In this document: one piece after another, positions 18,252 through 28,184 of the stretch
Position numbering within the stretch: position 1 is the stretch's first letter
How the letters are laid out: every line of letters begins with the position of its first letter
Assembly: GCA_035275405.1 (NCBI GenBank)
Contig: DATEMU010000003.1
Location: 372,001-436,000 of the forward strand
Direction: 5' to 3'
Length of the DNA stretch: 64,000 nucleotides
DNA from: Phycisphaerae bacterium
GTDB taxonomy: Bacteria > Planctomycetota > Phycisphaerae > UBA1845 > UTPLA1
Notes under the pieces: generated by a model
The model's input: only the letters and a program-made list of their open reading frames with translations
The model's database searches: none
Told to the model about the DNA's origin: nothing
Translations under genes and position numbers: made by a program

Positions 18252-19562
18252 ATGATTCGCGATACACGAGATGAGGCGGCGGCGATGGAGCGGCAGTGGA
18301 AAGCTGATGCACGCTGGCGCGGGATCATTCGCCCCTACTCGGCGGCCGATGTCATGCGGTTGCGCGGGACCGTCGTCGTGGAACACACGCTCGCAAGGCT
18401 GGGCGCTGAGCGGCTGTGGAAGCTTCTGCACAGCGAGCCGTACATCGCCGCGCTCGGGGCGATGAGCGGCAACCAGGCCGTGCAGCAAATCCACGCCGGT
18501 CTCAAGGCCATCTACATGAGTGGCTGGCAGGTCGCGGCCGACGCCAACCTCTCCGGTCAGACCTATCCGGACATGAGCCTGTACCCGGCCAACAGCGTCC
18601 CGACTCTCGTGCGGCGGCTCAATGCCGCGCTCATGAGGGCGGACCAGATCGCGCATTCGGCGGGCAAGAACGGAACGTACTGGTTCGCACCGATCGTCGC
18701 CGACGCCGAGGCCGGCTTCGGCGGCAATCTCAACGCCTTCGAATTGATGAAGGAGATGATCGAGGCCGGCGCGGCGGGCGTGCACTTCGAGGACCAGCTT
18801 TCGTCGGCCAAGAAATGCGGCCATATGGGCGGCAAGGTCCTCGTGCACACGGGCCATGCGATCGAGAAGCTCATCGCTGCGCGGCTCGCGGCGGACATTC
18901 TCGACGTGCCGACGATCATCGTCGCCCGGACCGACGCCGACAGCGCCAAGCTCATCACCAACGATAGTGACGAACGGGATCATCCCTTCCTGACCGGCGA
19001 GCGGACGGTCGAGGGGTTCTTCCGCCTGCGCGGCGGGCTGGATTGTGCGATCGCCCGCGGGCTGGCGTACGCCCCTTACGCGGACTTGGTCTGGTGCGAG
19101 ACGGCACATCCCGATTTGGAGGAGGCGCGGGCATTCGCCGAGGGGATTCATGCGAAGTATCCCGGCAAGCTGTTGGCGTACAACTGCTCGCCATCGTTCA
19201 ACTGGAAGGCCCAGCTCGACGACGCGACGATCGCCAGGTTCCAGCGGGAGCTGGGGGCGATGGGCTACAAGTTCCAGTTCATTACCCTGGCGGGCTTCCA
19301 CGCCTTGAACCTGACAATGTTCGAGTTGGCCCGCGAGTACAAGACCGAGGGGATGTCGGCGTATGCCCGCCTGCAGTCCCGCGAGTTCGAGTGCGCCGAG
19401 AAGTATGGTTACTCCGCGACGACGCACCAGAAGTTCGTCGGCACGGGCTACTTCGACGAGATTGCTACGCTGATCACCGGCGGCTCGGACGAGACAGCGG
19501 CGCTGGCGCATTCGACGGAGGCGGAGCAGTTTGGGCCGTGCGCGGGGAAGGCGGCTCCGTAA
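18252..19562 (+). CDS. aceA: Isocitrate lyase
   Basis: Cleaves isocitrate to glyoxylate and succinate. The 436-residue protein carries the catalytic loop KKCGHMGGK (187-195, with the active-site Cys). Also visible are [21 protein letters not shown] and [15 protein letters not shown] precedes ATG 18252. It is probably cotranscribed with aceB and under the same LysR-type control. Its stop is 20 nt from the end of the convergent repeat protein. Confidence 0.96.
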   Translation: MIRDTRDEAAAMERQWKADARWRGIIRPYSAADVMRLRGTVVVEHTLARLGAERLWKLLHSEPYIAALGAMSGNQAVQQIHAGLKAIYMSGWQVAADANLSGQTYPDMSLYPANSVPTLVRRLNAALMRADQIAHSAGKNGTYWFAPIVADAEAGFGGNLNAFELMKEMIEAGAAGVHFEDQLSSAKKCGHMGGKVLVHTGHAIEKLIAARLAADILDVPTIIVARTDADSAKLITNDSDERDHPFLTGERTVEGFFRLRGGLDCAIARGLAYAPYADLVWCETAHPDLEEARAFAEGIHAKYPGKLLAYNCSPSFNWKAQLDDATIARFQRELGAMGYKFQFITLAGFHALNLTMFELAREYKTEGMSAYARLQSREFECAEKYGYSATTHQKFVGTGYFDEIATLITGGSDETAALAHSTEAEQFGPCAGKAAP

Positions 19563-19582
19563 AGACGCCGCCACGCAGTCTC

Positions 19583-22411
19583 CTACTGGATGAGGAGTCT
19601 ATCGACGAACAACGGCACGTCGGATGCATCGACGGCGCCGTCGTCGTTCATATCGTACGCACAATAGCCGCGTGTCATCGGACCGCGGTTGAGGATGGAA
19701 TCGACGAACCGCTGAAGATCGGCGCCATCGGACGTGTCATTCAAGTCCCCGTCACCGGTGTTCGAAGAAAGGACATAAAGAAAAGCGTCGTAGCTTTGCG
19801 TCTCGCCACACGGACCCATTACGGTTACGTCGTAGCGCGCGGCGTCGGTTCGAACCACGCGCCCAAAATGAACGTGGCGGTGGTCCTCGCCCTCCATCAA
19901 TACACCGTTTTTCCGCCATCGGTACCCGAGAGGCTGACGGCCAGTCACTTTGACGGAAAGGCTCGTAGGTTCTCCGGCGCAGACAATTTGAGTGACCGGA
20001 TGTCGTGTGATGACGGGCTTCGGTCCGTGAAGTGACCACTTGGCGATCCCCAACGACTCTTTGTCCCCCGCTCGACTGAAGAAGCCTCCGACATACAGCG
20101 CCGGGCCGAGAGAATCCGGGAATTCAGTCATCGCATAGACCGGGTTCGAATACTCGTCTCCTCCAATTCCTCCTTCGAGTACGGACCATTCGGCTCCGTC
20201 CCACTTAGCGATGTTGTGCGTGGCCAGCGGCCCCGCGGAGTCAAAGAGGCCGACGACGTAGAGCGCGAGTCCGTTCCCGTCGTCAAAGACGCTTAACGCC
20301 GTGACAATACCAAAGTCCCAACCTGAGTACTGTACACCGCCGCCCACGTCCGACCACTCGCCGTCCTTCCATCGGGCGAGGCTGTTAACTGCCGCGTTTC
20401 CGGCCTGCGTGAAGAAACCGCCAGCGTAGAGGGCGGGGCCATCGCCATCGTCAAACACCGCAAGGGCCCAGACCTCGGCGTAATCGCCGGGAATGCCGCC
20501 GCCGACGGGCGTCCACGTTTCGTCCTTCCACTTGGCGATGTCGAGAATGGGTGTGGCGCCCGAACTGTTGAAGTTTCCGGCGGCGTAAAGGGCGGAACCG
20601 GTCCCGTCGTCATGAATGACCAGAGCGCGGACACCCTGAAACTCGTCGTTGCCTTGGTTGTCGCCCTGGAATCCTTCGCCGACGGCGGACCACGCATTAC
20701 CATCCCAGCGCGCAATTTTGTCGGCCGCCAAACCACCGGCAAAAGCGAAACTCCCGCCGACGTAGAGTGCGCGCCCAGTTCCGTCGTCGTATACGGCCAG
20801 TGATCGCACTTCATTCCCCAGACCGGTGACGCCGCTCGAGAGCGGCGTCCACGTTGTTCCATCCCATCGGGCAATTGAGTTTGCGGAGATTCCTCCTGCA
20901 CTTTCGAAATCCCCGCCAACGTAGAGCGCGGAACCCGATCCATCGTCAAAAGTCTCAACCGCGTACGCAACGGAATGCTCTTCCGAGAGCCCGCCGACAA
21001 GCGACGACCACGCTTCACCGTCCCAACGCGCAATGTGATTGACCCTCAGACCTCCCGCCCATAGAAAATCGCCCCCGGCGTAAAGGGCGGGTCCCTGGCC
21101 ATCATCAAAGCGCTTGAGTGAATAGATGATTCCCCCAAAGTCGTATGGCCCGTATTCTACGCCGCTGCCAAGCCTCGACCATTTTGAATGCCGCCATCGA
21201 GCCATGTGTGCGGTGTAAACGCCACCGGCGTAATAAAAGTTACCGGCCACAAAAAGCGCAGGGCCGGTACCGTCATTGTATTCACATAAGGACAGGGCCG
21301 ACGCGTTAAGGCCGCTTTGAAGAGACAGCCAATCGCTGCCGTTCCACTTGGCGATTCGTCTGACAGTATTCCCATTTGCAGCAACAAATGTGCCGGCCGC
21401 ATAAAGGGCTGGACCGGTACCGTCATCATGGCTGCAAAGGGAATTCACCCTATCGTCCATGCCGCTGCCGAGTGCCGACCATGCGTTGCCGTTCCATTTG
21501 GCAATTCGGTTGCCGCTGAACCCGCCCGCCTCCGTAAAATCGCCGCCGACGTATAACGCTGGCCCCGATCCATCATCGAAAGAATAAAGACATCGAATCT
21601 GGCCGTTCGTGCCGTTAAGCGGTCCCTCACCGACACTGCTCCACGCCGCCCCGTCCCACTTCGCAATGTTCCGGACACTGACCCCCCCAACATTGGTGCG
21701 GCTACTGGCCACGAAAAGAGAGGGCCCCGTCCCGTCGTCGAACACCGTCATGGCACCGAAGCCCATCGTTTCGGCTTCGACGAGAGATTCCCAGCTCGTC
21801 CCGGTCCACTTCACTATCGTCAACTTGAAATTCGAACTCATACGTGCGCTGGCGTAGAGCGCCGGGCCGTGGCCATCGTCGAAGACGGCGAGGGCACCGA
21901 CCGACCGGAGCCCATCTCCGACATGTGACCACGTCTTTCCATTCCATTTGAATACCCCGCGCATTTCAATGCCGCCGGCATACGTAATATCACCGCCTGC
22001 GTACAGCGCCGAACCCGTTCCATCATCAAAGACGGCGAGAGCGACGACGGGTTCAAATCCTCCGACCGGACCATCTCCGAGACTCTGCCACTCGGTGCCG
22101 CTCCACTTTCCGAGGTAGGCGGTACCGACGTGAGGATCGTAAAAACTTCCCGCGGCATAAAGAGCGGGCCCGAAACCGTCGTCGAAGACGATCATGGCGC
22201 GAACGTTACTCGGGGTTGGCCCAAGATCGTGGAACTCAGAAGCCCAATCATACTGGCACTGCGCGCGCAAGTTGGCGTTGTATAGCAGCCCAGTGGCAAC
22301 CGCTCCAAGCATGAGAATTCGCAAGATTCCGACCACTATGTTTCTCCGAACTGGCTGGACCCCGATTCGAGCACCAAAATAATGGAGTCTTCGCCAGCTT
22401 ATGAACACCAA
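19583..22411 (-). CDS. Secreted beta-repeat protein with Ig-like and dockerin-like domains
   Basis: A protein of about 942 residues. After an N-terminal hydrophobic segment (VGILRILMLGAVATGLLY, about 26-43) come some 15 repeats of about 50 residues, each built on IAKWxGxxWxxLGxG and FDDGxGPALYxGGxF, probably a beta-propeller-like array. An Ig-like domain follows (about 795-880, QPLGYRWRKNG). The C-terminus has two EF-hand-like motifs of a dockerin type (DLNDTSDGADLQRFVD and DMNDDGAVDASDV). It is presumably exported and surface-bound. The start is uncertain: TTG 22411 or GTG 22408, both with poor ribosome sites. Confidence 0.8.
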   Translation of the reverse strand: MVFISWRRLHYFGARIGVQPVRRNIVVGILRILMLGAVATGLLYNANLRAQCQYDWASEFHDLGPTPSNVRAMIVFDDGFGPALYAAGSFYDPHVGTAYLGKWSGTEWQSLGDGPVGGFEPVVALAVFDDGTGSALYAGGDITYAGGIEMRGVFKWNGKTWSHVGDGLRSVGALAVFDDGHGPALYASARMSSNFKLTIVKWTGTSWESLVEAETMGFGAMTVFDDGTGPSLFVASSRTNVGGVSVRNIAKWDGAAWSSVGEGPLNGTNGQIRCLYSFDDGSGPALYVGGDFTEAGGFSGNRIAKWNGNAWSALGSGMDDRVNSLCSHDDGTGPALYAAGTFVAANGNTVRRIAKWNGSDWLSLQSGLNASALSLCEYNDGTGPALFVAGNFYYAGGVYTAHMARWRHSKWSRLGSGVEYGPYDFGGIIYSLKRFDDGQGPALYAGGDFLWAGGLRVNHIARWDGEAWSSLVGGLSEEHSVAYAVETFDDGSGSALYVGGDFESAGGISANSIARWDGTTWTPLSSGVTGLGNEVRSLAVYDDGTGRALYVGGSFAFAGGLAADKIARWDGNAWSAVGEGFQGDNQGNDEFQGVRALVIHDDGTGSALYAAGNFNSSGATPILDIAKWKDETWTPVGGGIPGDYAEVWALAVFDDGDGPALYAGGFFTQAGNAAVNSLARWKDGEWSDVGGGVQYSGWDFGIVTALSVFDDGNGLALYVVGLFDSAGPLATHNIAKWDGAEWSVLEGGIGGDEYSNPVYAMTEFPDSLGPALYVGGFFSRAGDKESLGIAKWSLHGPKPVITRHPVTQIVCAGEPTSLSVKVTGRQPLGYRWRKNGVLMEGEDHRHVHFGRVVRTDAARYDVTVMGPCGETQSYDAFLYVLSSNTGDGDLNDTSDGADLQRFVDSILNRGPMTRGYCAYDMNDDGAVDASDVPLFVDRLLIQ

Positions 22412-22490
22412 TACTCACCAAGTTATTCCTGATTGTGGGGGCAAACCAGCAGGATAGGCCGCCGGCTCGGTTTTCCAATAGAATGCCCCC

Positions 22491-23846
22491 ATGTCCCTCC
22501 CCATCGTCGCCATCGTCGGCCGGCCCAACGTCGGCAAGAGCAGCCTCCTCAACACCCTCGCCGGCAGGCGGATCAGCATCGTCGATCCGACGCCGGGGGT
22601 GACGCGGGATCGCGTCTCCGCCGTCTGCGAGGTGGACGATCGCTACTTCGAGTTGATCGATACCGGCGGGTACGGGATCGAGGATGCGGACGACCTGACG
22701 GCGCATGTCGAACAGCAGATTCAACTGGCGATCTCGGGTGCGTCGCTCATCCTCTTCGTCGTGGATGTTCAGCAGGAGATCACACCGCTGGATTCAGAAG
22801 TGGCGCGGTTGCTGCGCGGCGGTAAAGGTGGTGCGCAACAGCCCAAGGCGCCCGTACTCCTTGTCGCCAACAAGGCGGACATCGACCAGCACAAGTTGCA
22901 GGCGGGCTCGCTGATCAAGCTCGGCTTCGGCGAGCCGATTTGTGTCTCCGCCCTTCATGGACGGGGACGGCGCGAACTCCTGGAGACGATCATCGAGCGC
23001 TTGGGCGATGAGGCGGGCGAGGAGCCGGTCGCGCCGGTCATGCGGGTGGCGATCATCGGCAAACGCAACGTCGGCAAGAGCACGTTCATCAACGCGCTAG
23101 CGGGGGAGGAGCGGGTGATCGTCAGCGAGGTGCCCGGCACGACGCGCGATTCGATCGACGTTCGCTTCGAAATGGCCGGTCAATCGTTCGTCGCCATCGA
23201 CACCGCGGGCGTCGGCAAGAAGGCGCGGCTCAAGAGCAGCGTCGAGTTCTACGGCTACACGCGGGCGCTGGCTTCGATCCGCCGGGCGGATGTCGTACTC
23301 TTTCTCATCGACGCCACCGCCGACATCAGCGACGTCGACAAGAAGCTGGCGCGGATCGTCATCGACGAATTCAAACCGTGCGTCATCGTCGTGAACAAGT
23401 GGGACCTCGCCAAGGGCCGCGCGGGGGCCGAGGATTACGGCGAATACCTGACGAAAGTCATGCCCCACATGGCGACCGCCCCGATCGCCTTTACGACGGC
23501 GACGGTCGGCAAGAACATCCGCGCGGCCATCGAGACCGCCCAGGGGCTTTTCAAACAGGCCCGGCAGCGCGTCACGACGGGGCAGCTCAACCGGGCCATC
23601 GAGGAGACGCTGGCGGCCTATCAGCCGGTCGCCAGCAAGCACGGGGCGCAGCCTAAAATCTACTATGCGACGCAGATCAGCACGTGCCCGCCGACGATCG
23701 TGCTGTTTGTGAATAACCCCGCGATCGTGCGGGAGCAGTACCGGCGGTTCGCGGAGAACCGGATTCGCGAAACTTTACCCTTCGAGGAGGTGCCGGTACG
23801 ATTCGTCTGGCGGGCGAGGAAGAGCCGGGAAGTGGCCAGCGGGTAA
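22491..23846 (+). CDS. der: GTPase Der (EngA), ribosome assembly factor
   Basis: A 451-residue protein with two tandem GTPase domains needed for 50S assembly. Walker A motifs are GRPNVGKS (about 9-16) and GKRNVGKS (about 190-197). G4 motifs are NKAD and NKWD. G3 motifs are DTGGYG and DTAGVG. A KH-like domain closes the protein. The length is normal. It is transcribed divergently from the repeat protein. Confidence 0.96.
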   Translation: MSLPIVAIVGRPNVGKSSLLNTLAGRRISIVDPTPGVTRDRVSAVCEVDDRYFELIDTGGYGIEDADDLTAHVEQQIQLAISGASLILFVVDVQQEITPLDSEVARLLRGGKGGAQQPKAPVLLVANKADIDQHKLQAGSLIKLGFGEPICVSALHGRGRRELLETIIERLGDEAGEEPVAPVMRVAIIGKRNVGKSTFINALAGEERVIVSEVPGTTRDSIDVRFEMAGQSFVAIDTAGVGKKARLKSSVEFYGYTRALASIRRADVVLFLIDATADISDVDKKLARIVIDEFKPCVIVVNKWDLAKGRAGAEDYGEYLTKVMPHMATAPIAFTTATVGKNIRAAIETAQGLFKQARQRVTTGQLNRAIEETLAAYQPVASKHGAQPKIYYATQISTCPPTIVLFVNNPAIVREQYRRFAENRIRETLPFEEVPVRFVWRARKSREVASG

Positions 23847-23903
23847 TGCCGACATGCGGCTGTGGCGGCGGGCGACCCTGCCGGCCGTAGAATTGAAAAT
23901 CGA

Positions 23904-23927
23904 CACAGGTCAATAACCTGTGCCACT
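23904..23927. repeat. Copy C of the GTGGCAC palindromic repeat
   Basis: CACAGGTCAATAACCTGTG followed by CCACT lies between der and the zinc-ribbon gene, ending 6 nt before that gene's ATG. It may interfere with or shape the ribosome site there. It is related to the copies at 9630, 18212 and 56607. Confidence 0.55.
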
Positions 23928-23933
23928 AAAAAC

Positions 23934-24464
23934 ATGGCCATCGAATTTCATTGCAATCACTGCAACCATCAGATCAAGGCGCCGGATGAAGCAGCGGGGC
24001 GGCAGGGGAAATGTCCGCACTGCAATGGCGTCAACTATGTCCCCCGCCCAATGACGCCCGATGAAGGCGAGTTGGACCTTGCGCCGTTGGACGATGAGGA
24101 GGAGAAGAAGCGCCAAAAAGCGTCGCGGGAAGACGCCGCCTACCAGTGGAAACTCCTGCACGAAAAATCGATCCCCGGCGACATGCCGGGTAAGGGCGTC
24201 AAGCGGGCGTCCACCGGCGCATCGTCGGCGCCGCCGCCGCCCTCCAGGCACATCGCCTCGCTCATTGTGCGGTTTGTCGAATCGATGAGCGGCGGAAAGC
24301 TTCAACAGGCCGACGAAGTGGCCAATCAACTGGCAGGCCATCGGATGCAGGCGATGTCGATGCTGGATGAAATGGCCGCCGAGGATTTGACCGCTTACGG
24401 ATTTCCGACACTGCCGCGACCAGTACTCCAGGGTTTTCTCAAGCAGCTTCGTGGCCGGTTGTAG
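23934..24464 (+). CDS. Zinc-ribbon protein of unknown function
   Basis: A 176-residue protein starting with an MJ0042-type zinc finger (FHCNHCNHQIKAPDEAAG then GKCPHCNG, about 5-32). An acidic/lysine-rich linker follows and a helical C-terminal domain (about 105-176) of unknown type. The next gene, a Ser/Thr kinase, starts with a similar finger, so the two may act together. The stop codon falls inside a GC-rich palindrome (24461-24480). Confidence 0.65.
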   Translation: MAIEFHCNHCNHQIKAPDEAAGRQGKCPHCNGVNYVPRPMTPDEGELDLAPLDDEEEKKRQKASREDAAYQWKLLHEKSIPGDMPGKGVKRASTGASSAPPPPSRHIASLIVRFVESMSGGKLQQADEVANQLAGHRMQAMSMLDEMAAEDLTAYGFPTLPRPVLQGFLKQLRGRL

Positions 24465-24480
24465 GGCGGGTTGCCCCGCC
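24461..24480. repeat. GC-rich palindromic repeat at a gene end
   Basis: GTAGGGCGGGTTGCCCCGCC contains the TAG stop of the zinc-ribbon gene. It resembles the palindromes at 30498-30580 and may serve as a weak transcript hairpin. Confidence 0.45.
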
Positions 24481-24621
24481 ATCTGGATTAAACCGCGGAC
24501 GGAGCCCGCCCAACACCCTGAGCGGGGCCCTATAAGCAACCTTCCGAATGGACGCTGGAATGACACCGGGCTGTAGGAATAAGATCAGAATGGGGTCTTC
24601 TTTACCGAGGCGCGGCCGAGC

Positions 24622-26256
24622 GTGAAACCGACGGTCCAAAATGAAGCAAACTTGGCGCCGGATCGGCGCGTGGCCGTCGTCTGCCCGGAGTGTAAGCAGG
24701 GCTACAAAGTCGCCGCACGGCTCCTCGGCCGGCGAATGGTTTGTCGACATTGCCGCACTGAATTTCGCGCGGTGGAGAAAGACTCGAACGGCGCCAAAGC
24801 GGCGGTCGTTGCCAAAAGTGAGCCGCCGTCGGATTCCGGCAAGGCCGTGCTGCCCGGCGACGCGCTGCCGTCGGCCGGTTCGCGGTCGATCGCGATCGAT
24901 ACAAGCTGGGCGGGCCAGATTCTCGGTCGCTACAAGGTGCTTTCCATCCTGGGCCAGGGCGGCATGGGCGTCGTCTGGCGCGGCCACGACGATAAGCTCA
25001 AGCGCGATGTCGCGCTGAAAATCCTGACGAAGACCAATAAGGATAAGGGCAGCGGCCACATCGGCGGCCTCTCCGCCGATCTGTTCATGCAGGAAGCGCG
25101 GGCCGTCGCCAAGCTGCAACACCCCGCCGTCGTCTCGATCTTCGAAGTCGCCGAGGACCAGGGACAGGTCTTCCTCGCCCTGGAATTGATGGAAGGCGGC
25201 ACGCTCAAGGAATTCGTCGAGCGGATGGGCCCGATCCCGCCGCGGCAACTCTTCGACTGGATGGTCGGCCCGGTCAAGGCGCTGGCCCTGGCGCACAAGC
25301 GCGGGATCATCCACCGCGACGTCAAACCCGGCAATCTCATGTTTGACGATCATGGGCACCTCAAGCTGATGGACTTCGGCCTCGCGGACGTGAGCCACGA
25401 GGAGACGAGCGCCAAGCTTCGCGGCAAGGCGGTCGGTTCCCTGGGCTGGATCGCGCCGGAGACCGCCCGCGGCAAGAACACAACCCCGCTCAGCGATATC
25501 TACTCGATGGGGCTGGTACTTTTGTACGCGATGCGCGGCCGGCCGTGGATTCACGCCGATTCCCGCTCCAAGCTCGTCGCCATGCACCAGAATCCGCCGG
25601 CGCCGGATTTTTCAGGGATCAAGGGGCTGACCGCCAAAGGGCAGGAGGTCCTGCGGCGCTGCCTCGCTGTCGAGCCGTCGGAGCGCTACCAAAGCGCCGA
25701 CGAACTCGTCGCCGCCATCAAGCTGTGCGCCGACGAAGACCCCGTCATGCGTTCGCGCGAGCGCGTCAGCCATGCAGGCATTGCGATTTGCGGCGCGGTC
25801 ATCGGCGTCCTGCTGGGCATCGCCGCCGTGCTCTACTACTTCCTCAACCTCAACGACAAGCTGGATCAGATGCGCCAACCGGCGATTCAGTTCCCGGATC
25901 GGCCGGCCTCTCCCGATGCGGCGCCCGCCGAGGAAACCAAACCCAAGTCCGAACCGGCGCCCAAGCCGACCGCCGCCGCGTCGTCCGAGCAGAAGTTCGC
26001 GACCCTGGAAGAGGCGAAGGTCCCGTGGCCTCAGGTGCCGAACCTGGTGGATCCCGCCAAGGTTCAGTTCGTGGGAACGAAGAACGGCGCGGTCTTCCAT
26101 TCCGCCGCCAGCGATTGCGGACGCAGCGTCTTCGCCTCCAATCTCGTGATCTACGAATCGGCGGAGAAAGCCGTCGCGGCGGGGCGGCGACCCTGCCCGC
26201 GCTGCAAGCCTGCACCGCAGGCGCACGCCGACGTGGTACTCGGGAACGACGAATAG
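24622..26256 (+). CDS. Ser/Thr protein kinase with N-terminal zinc ribbon and outer Cys-rich domain
   Basis: A 544-residue kinase. An N-terminal zinc ribbon (VVCPECKQGYKV, then VCRHCRTEF; about 19-47) precedes a Hanks-type kinase domain (about 100-375). Motifs there are the Gly loop GQGGMG, VALK, HRDVKPGN (about 230) and DFG (about 250). A membrane helix follows (about 386-410), then a Pro/Ala linker. The C-terminal domain (about 480-530) has the spacing FH-x5-C and RPCPRC, as in Ada-like metal-binding modules. That domain should lie outside the cytoplasm and could sense metal, redox state or DNA breakdown products; this is inference. The start is GTG 24622. Confidence 0.88.
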   Translation: MKPTVQNEANLAPDRRVAVVCPECKQGYKVAARLLGRRMVCRHCRTEFRAVEKDSNGAKAAVVAKSEPPSDSGKAVLPGDALPSAGSRSIAIDTSWAGQILGRYKVLSILGQGGMGVVWRGHDDKLKRDVALKILTKTNKDKGSGHIGGLSADLFMQEARAVAKLQHPAVVSIFEVAEDQGQVFLALELMEGGTLKEFVERMGPIPPRQLFDWMVGPVKALALAHKRGIIHRDVKPGNLMFDDHGHLKLMDFGLADVSHEETSAKLRGKAVGSLGWIAPETARGKNTTPLSDIYSMGLVLLYAMRGRPWIHADSRSKLVAMHQNPPAPDFSGIKGLTAKGQEVLRRCLAVEPSERYQSADELVAAIKLCADEDPVMRSRERVSHAGIAICGAVIGVLLGIAAVLYYFLNLNDKLDQMRQPAIQFPDRPASPDAAPAEETKPKSEPAPKPTAAASSEQKFATLEEAKVPWPQVPNLVDPAKVQFVGTKNGAVFHSAASDCGRSVFASNLVIYESAEKAVAAGRRPCPRCKPAPQAHADVVLGNDE

Positions 26257-26275
26257 CAGCTATTGGGGATTGCTT

Positions 26276-27967
26276 TCAACCGGCCAGAAGTTCGACTGCG
26301 CGCGGGCCCATGGCGCCTCTCAGTTTGGCCAGGGCGCGTACCTCGAGCTGTCGGACGCGCTCCTTGCTCAGACCCAGTTCCTGGCCGATCTCATCCAGCG
26401 TTTGGCCGTCAGGCGGGCCTTCCAAACCAAAGTGTCGCTGGAGAATGACGCGCTCCCGAGGTTCGAGCGTCTTGAAGCCGTCCGCCAGGGCGAGTCTGAG
26501 ACACTCCACCGCAGGCGCCGCCTCTTCATCGCACTCGCCCGTCGTCGCCAATACTTCCTCGCAACCCGTCTGGAAGCGATCGGCATGCGAAATCTCGTCG
26601 GGCACGCTTCGCGCAAAGCCGCGGGTGATGGCCCACGTCGCATAGGTGCTGAAGCGGAAGCCCCGGGCGTAGTCGAACTTCTCCACGGCGCGGAACAGCG
26701 AGAGATTGCCATCGCTGATCAGTTCAAACAGGTTGATCGCCGGATGGCCGAAGACGTGGCGCTTGGCAATGCTGACGACCAGTCGCAGATTGGCCTGCAC
26801 GATACGGCCCTTGAGGCCGTTCGCCGCTTCGAGCTTCACTTCGACGGCATGAATGTCGGTGGCCGATGCTGCCTCGGGCGCGGCGGCGATCTTGCGGCGG
26901 AGCAACTCCGCCTGATGGAGCAGGAAGTTCATCCGTCGGAACAGATCGACTTCCTCCTCTCGCGATAAGAGCGGCGTCCGGTACAGCTCCTGGAGATAGA
27001 CGGGCATCTCGCCGGGCGTCCGCGCCAGCATCGCGTCGGTCGCCGACCGGCCGTCCGCCGCCAGCGGGGCGGGGCCGTTCAGGATTTGTTTCTCAGCGTG
27101 CCGCGCATCAAAGGTCTCGTTATGGACGTATGCGATCGGCGTGGCGGCTAATTCGGCCGCGCGGGCCCGATCCAGCAACCGGCGAATCTCGCTCTCGCGC
27201 TTGGCGAACCGCGCGGCCAGCGTCGGAATGGACGCCCCCGCCACGAACGCCGCACGGACCAATGCCGCCTCGTCCACGGCGCGGGGCTGCTCGCTGCAAT
27301 CAAACAGGGCCTGGTCCGGATGGTCGCGATCAAAACGCCGGATCGTCAGGCGAACCGTCTCCGCCGCGCGGCCTGTTTCCTTGGCGAGGTGCAGGGTGAG
27401 CGCATGGAGCGAGGGTCGGTTGGAAGCTATCAGCACGCGGGCCCGCTCGATGATCCGCCGCCGCTCCTCATCCCCCATGACCGCGAACGCCGAACCGCGG
27501 CGAACGAAATCCAGGTGACGGGCGACGAACTGCTGCACCATGCGGCCGGTAAACGCCAGGCGCGGCTTCTCGTCGGCCGACGCATACCATGCCCCGGCCA
27601 GACCGCGAAGTTTCCAGCGAGAGATCGTCTTGGTGGAGACATTGAAACGCTGCGCGAGCGCCTCGACGTCGTACAGCGGGCCGTCCGCCGCCTCGATCGG
27701 AATCGGGCACGCGGCCGTCAACTGGCTCATCAATTCAACAAGGTCGGCCCGCAGGGGCTCGCCGGAGAGGACGGCATCCTCCGACCGGCGCCGCGGTCGG
27801 TAACCGGTGATCGTGAAGCAGATGAAGGAGTACGGGTAGTCGCGCTCCGGATCGACCAGTTCGATCGCCCGGGCGATGCCGGCAATCTGCCGCAGCCGAT
27901 GGCGAGCCGGTGAGAGGGCCAGCTCGTGGGCGAGCTGATTGATCTCAGGATGCCGGAACGTCTTCAC
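26276..27967 (-). CDS. Sigma-70 family factor with long HTH-containing N-terminus
   Basis: A protein of about 563 residues. The C-terminal half is a sigma-70 core: region 1.2 (PVYLQELYRTPLLSREEE), region 2 (NLRLVVSIAKRHV to FRFSTYATWAITRG) and region 4 (LEPRERVILQRHF to GLSKERVRQLEVRALAKLRG). The first 310 residues are unusual, with a MerR/excisionase-like HTH (DVEALAQRFNVSTKTISRWK) and further helical segments. The GTG at 27967 has GGAGG 4 nt upstream; an ATG at 28021 without a ribosome site is the alternative. It is divergent from the DUF1028 gene. The target promoters are unknown. Confidence 0.88.
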   Translation of the reverse strand: MKTFRHPEINQLAHELALSPARHRLRQIAGIARAIELVDPERDYPYSFICFTITGYRPRRRSEDAVLSGEPLRADLVELMSQLTAACPIPIEAADGPLYDVEALAQRFNVSTKTISRWKLRGLAGAWYASADEKPRLAFTGRMVQQFVARHLDFVRRGSAFAVMGDEERRRIIERARVLIASNRPSLHALTLHLAKETGRAAETVRLTIRRFDRDHPDQALFDCSEQPRAVDEAALVRAAFVAGASIPTLAARFAKRESEIRRLLDRARAAELAATPIAYVHNETFDARHAEKQILNGPAPLAADGRSATDAMLARTPGEMPVYLQELYRTPLLSREEEVDLFRRMNFLLHQAELLRRKIAAAPEAASATDIHAVEVKLEAANGLKGRIVQANLRLVVSIAKRHVFGHPAINLFELISDGNLSLFRAVEKFDYARGFRFSTYATWAITRGFARSVPDEISHADRFQTGCEEVLATTGECDEEAAPAVECLRLALADGFKTLEPRERVILQRHFGLEGPPDGQTLDEIGQELGLSKERVRQLEVRALAKLRGAMGPRAVELLAG

Positions 27968-28184
27968 GGTGCCTCCAGGGCCGGCGGGTCTGTCCACGGA
28001 TCGCACTGGTGGGTCGCCCATGGTGAGTCGCGTCAGGCCGTCAAAAAGCCCGCAGCGCAGTGGGCAGCAATCCGCACTACCACACTATATTATCGCCCGG
28101 AATCGCGGTAAAGTCAATCCGGCCTGTGTGTTGCCGAATCCGCCCCACCCCGCTGAAAAAGAACGCCCCAGGAGGACCTTCCCC

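Noticed and set aside
17817..19574. 585-residue minus-strand frame
   Set aside because: Covers the aceB 3' end and all of aceA in antisense; no family features.
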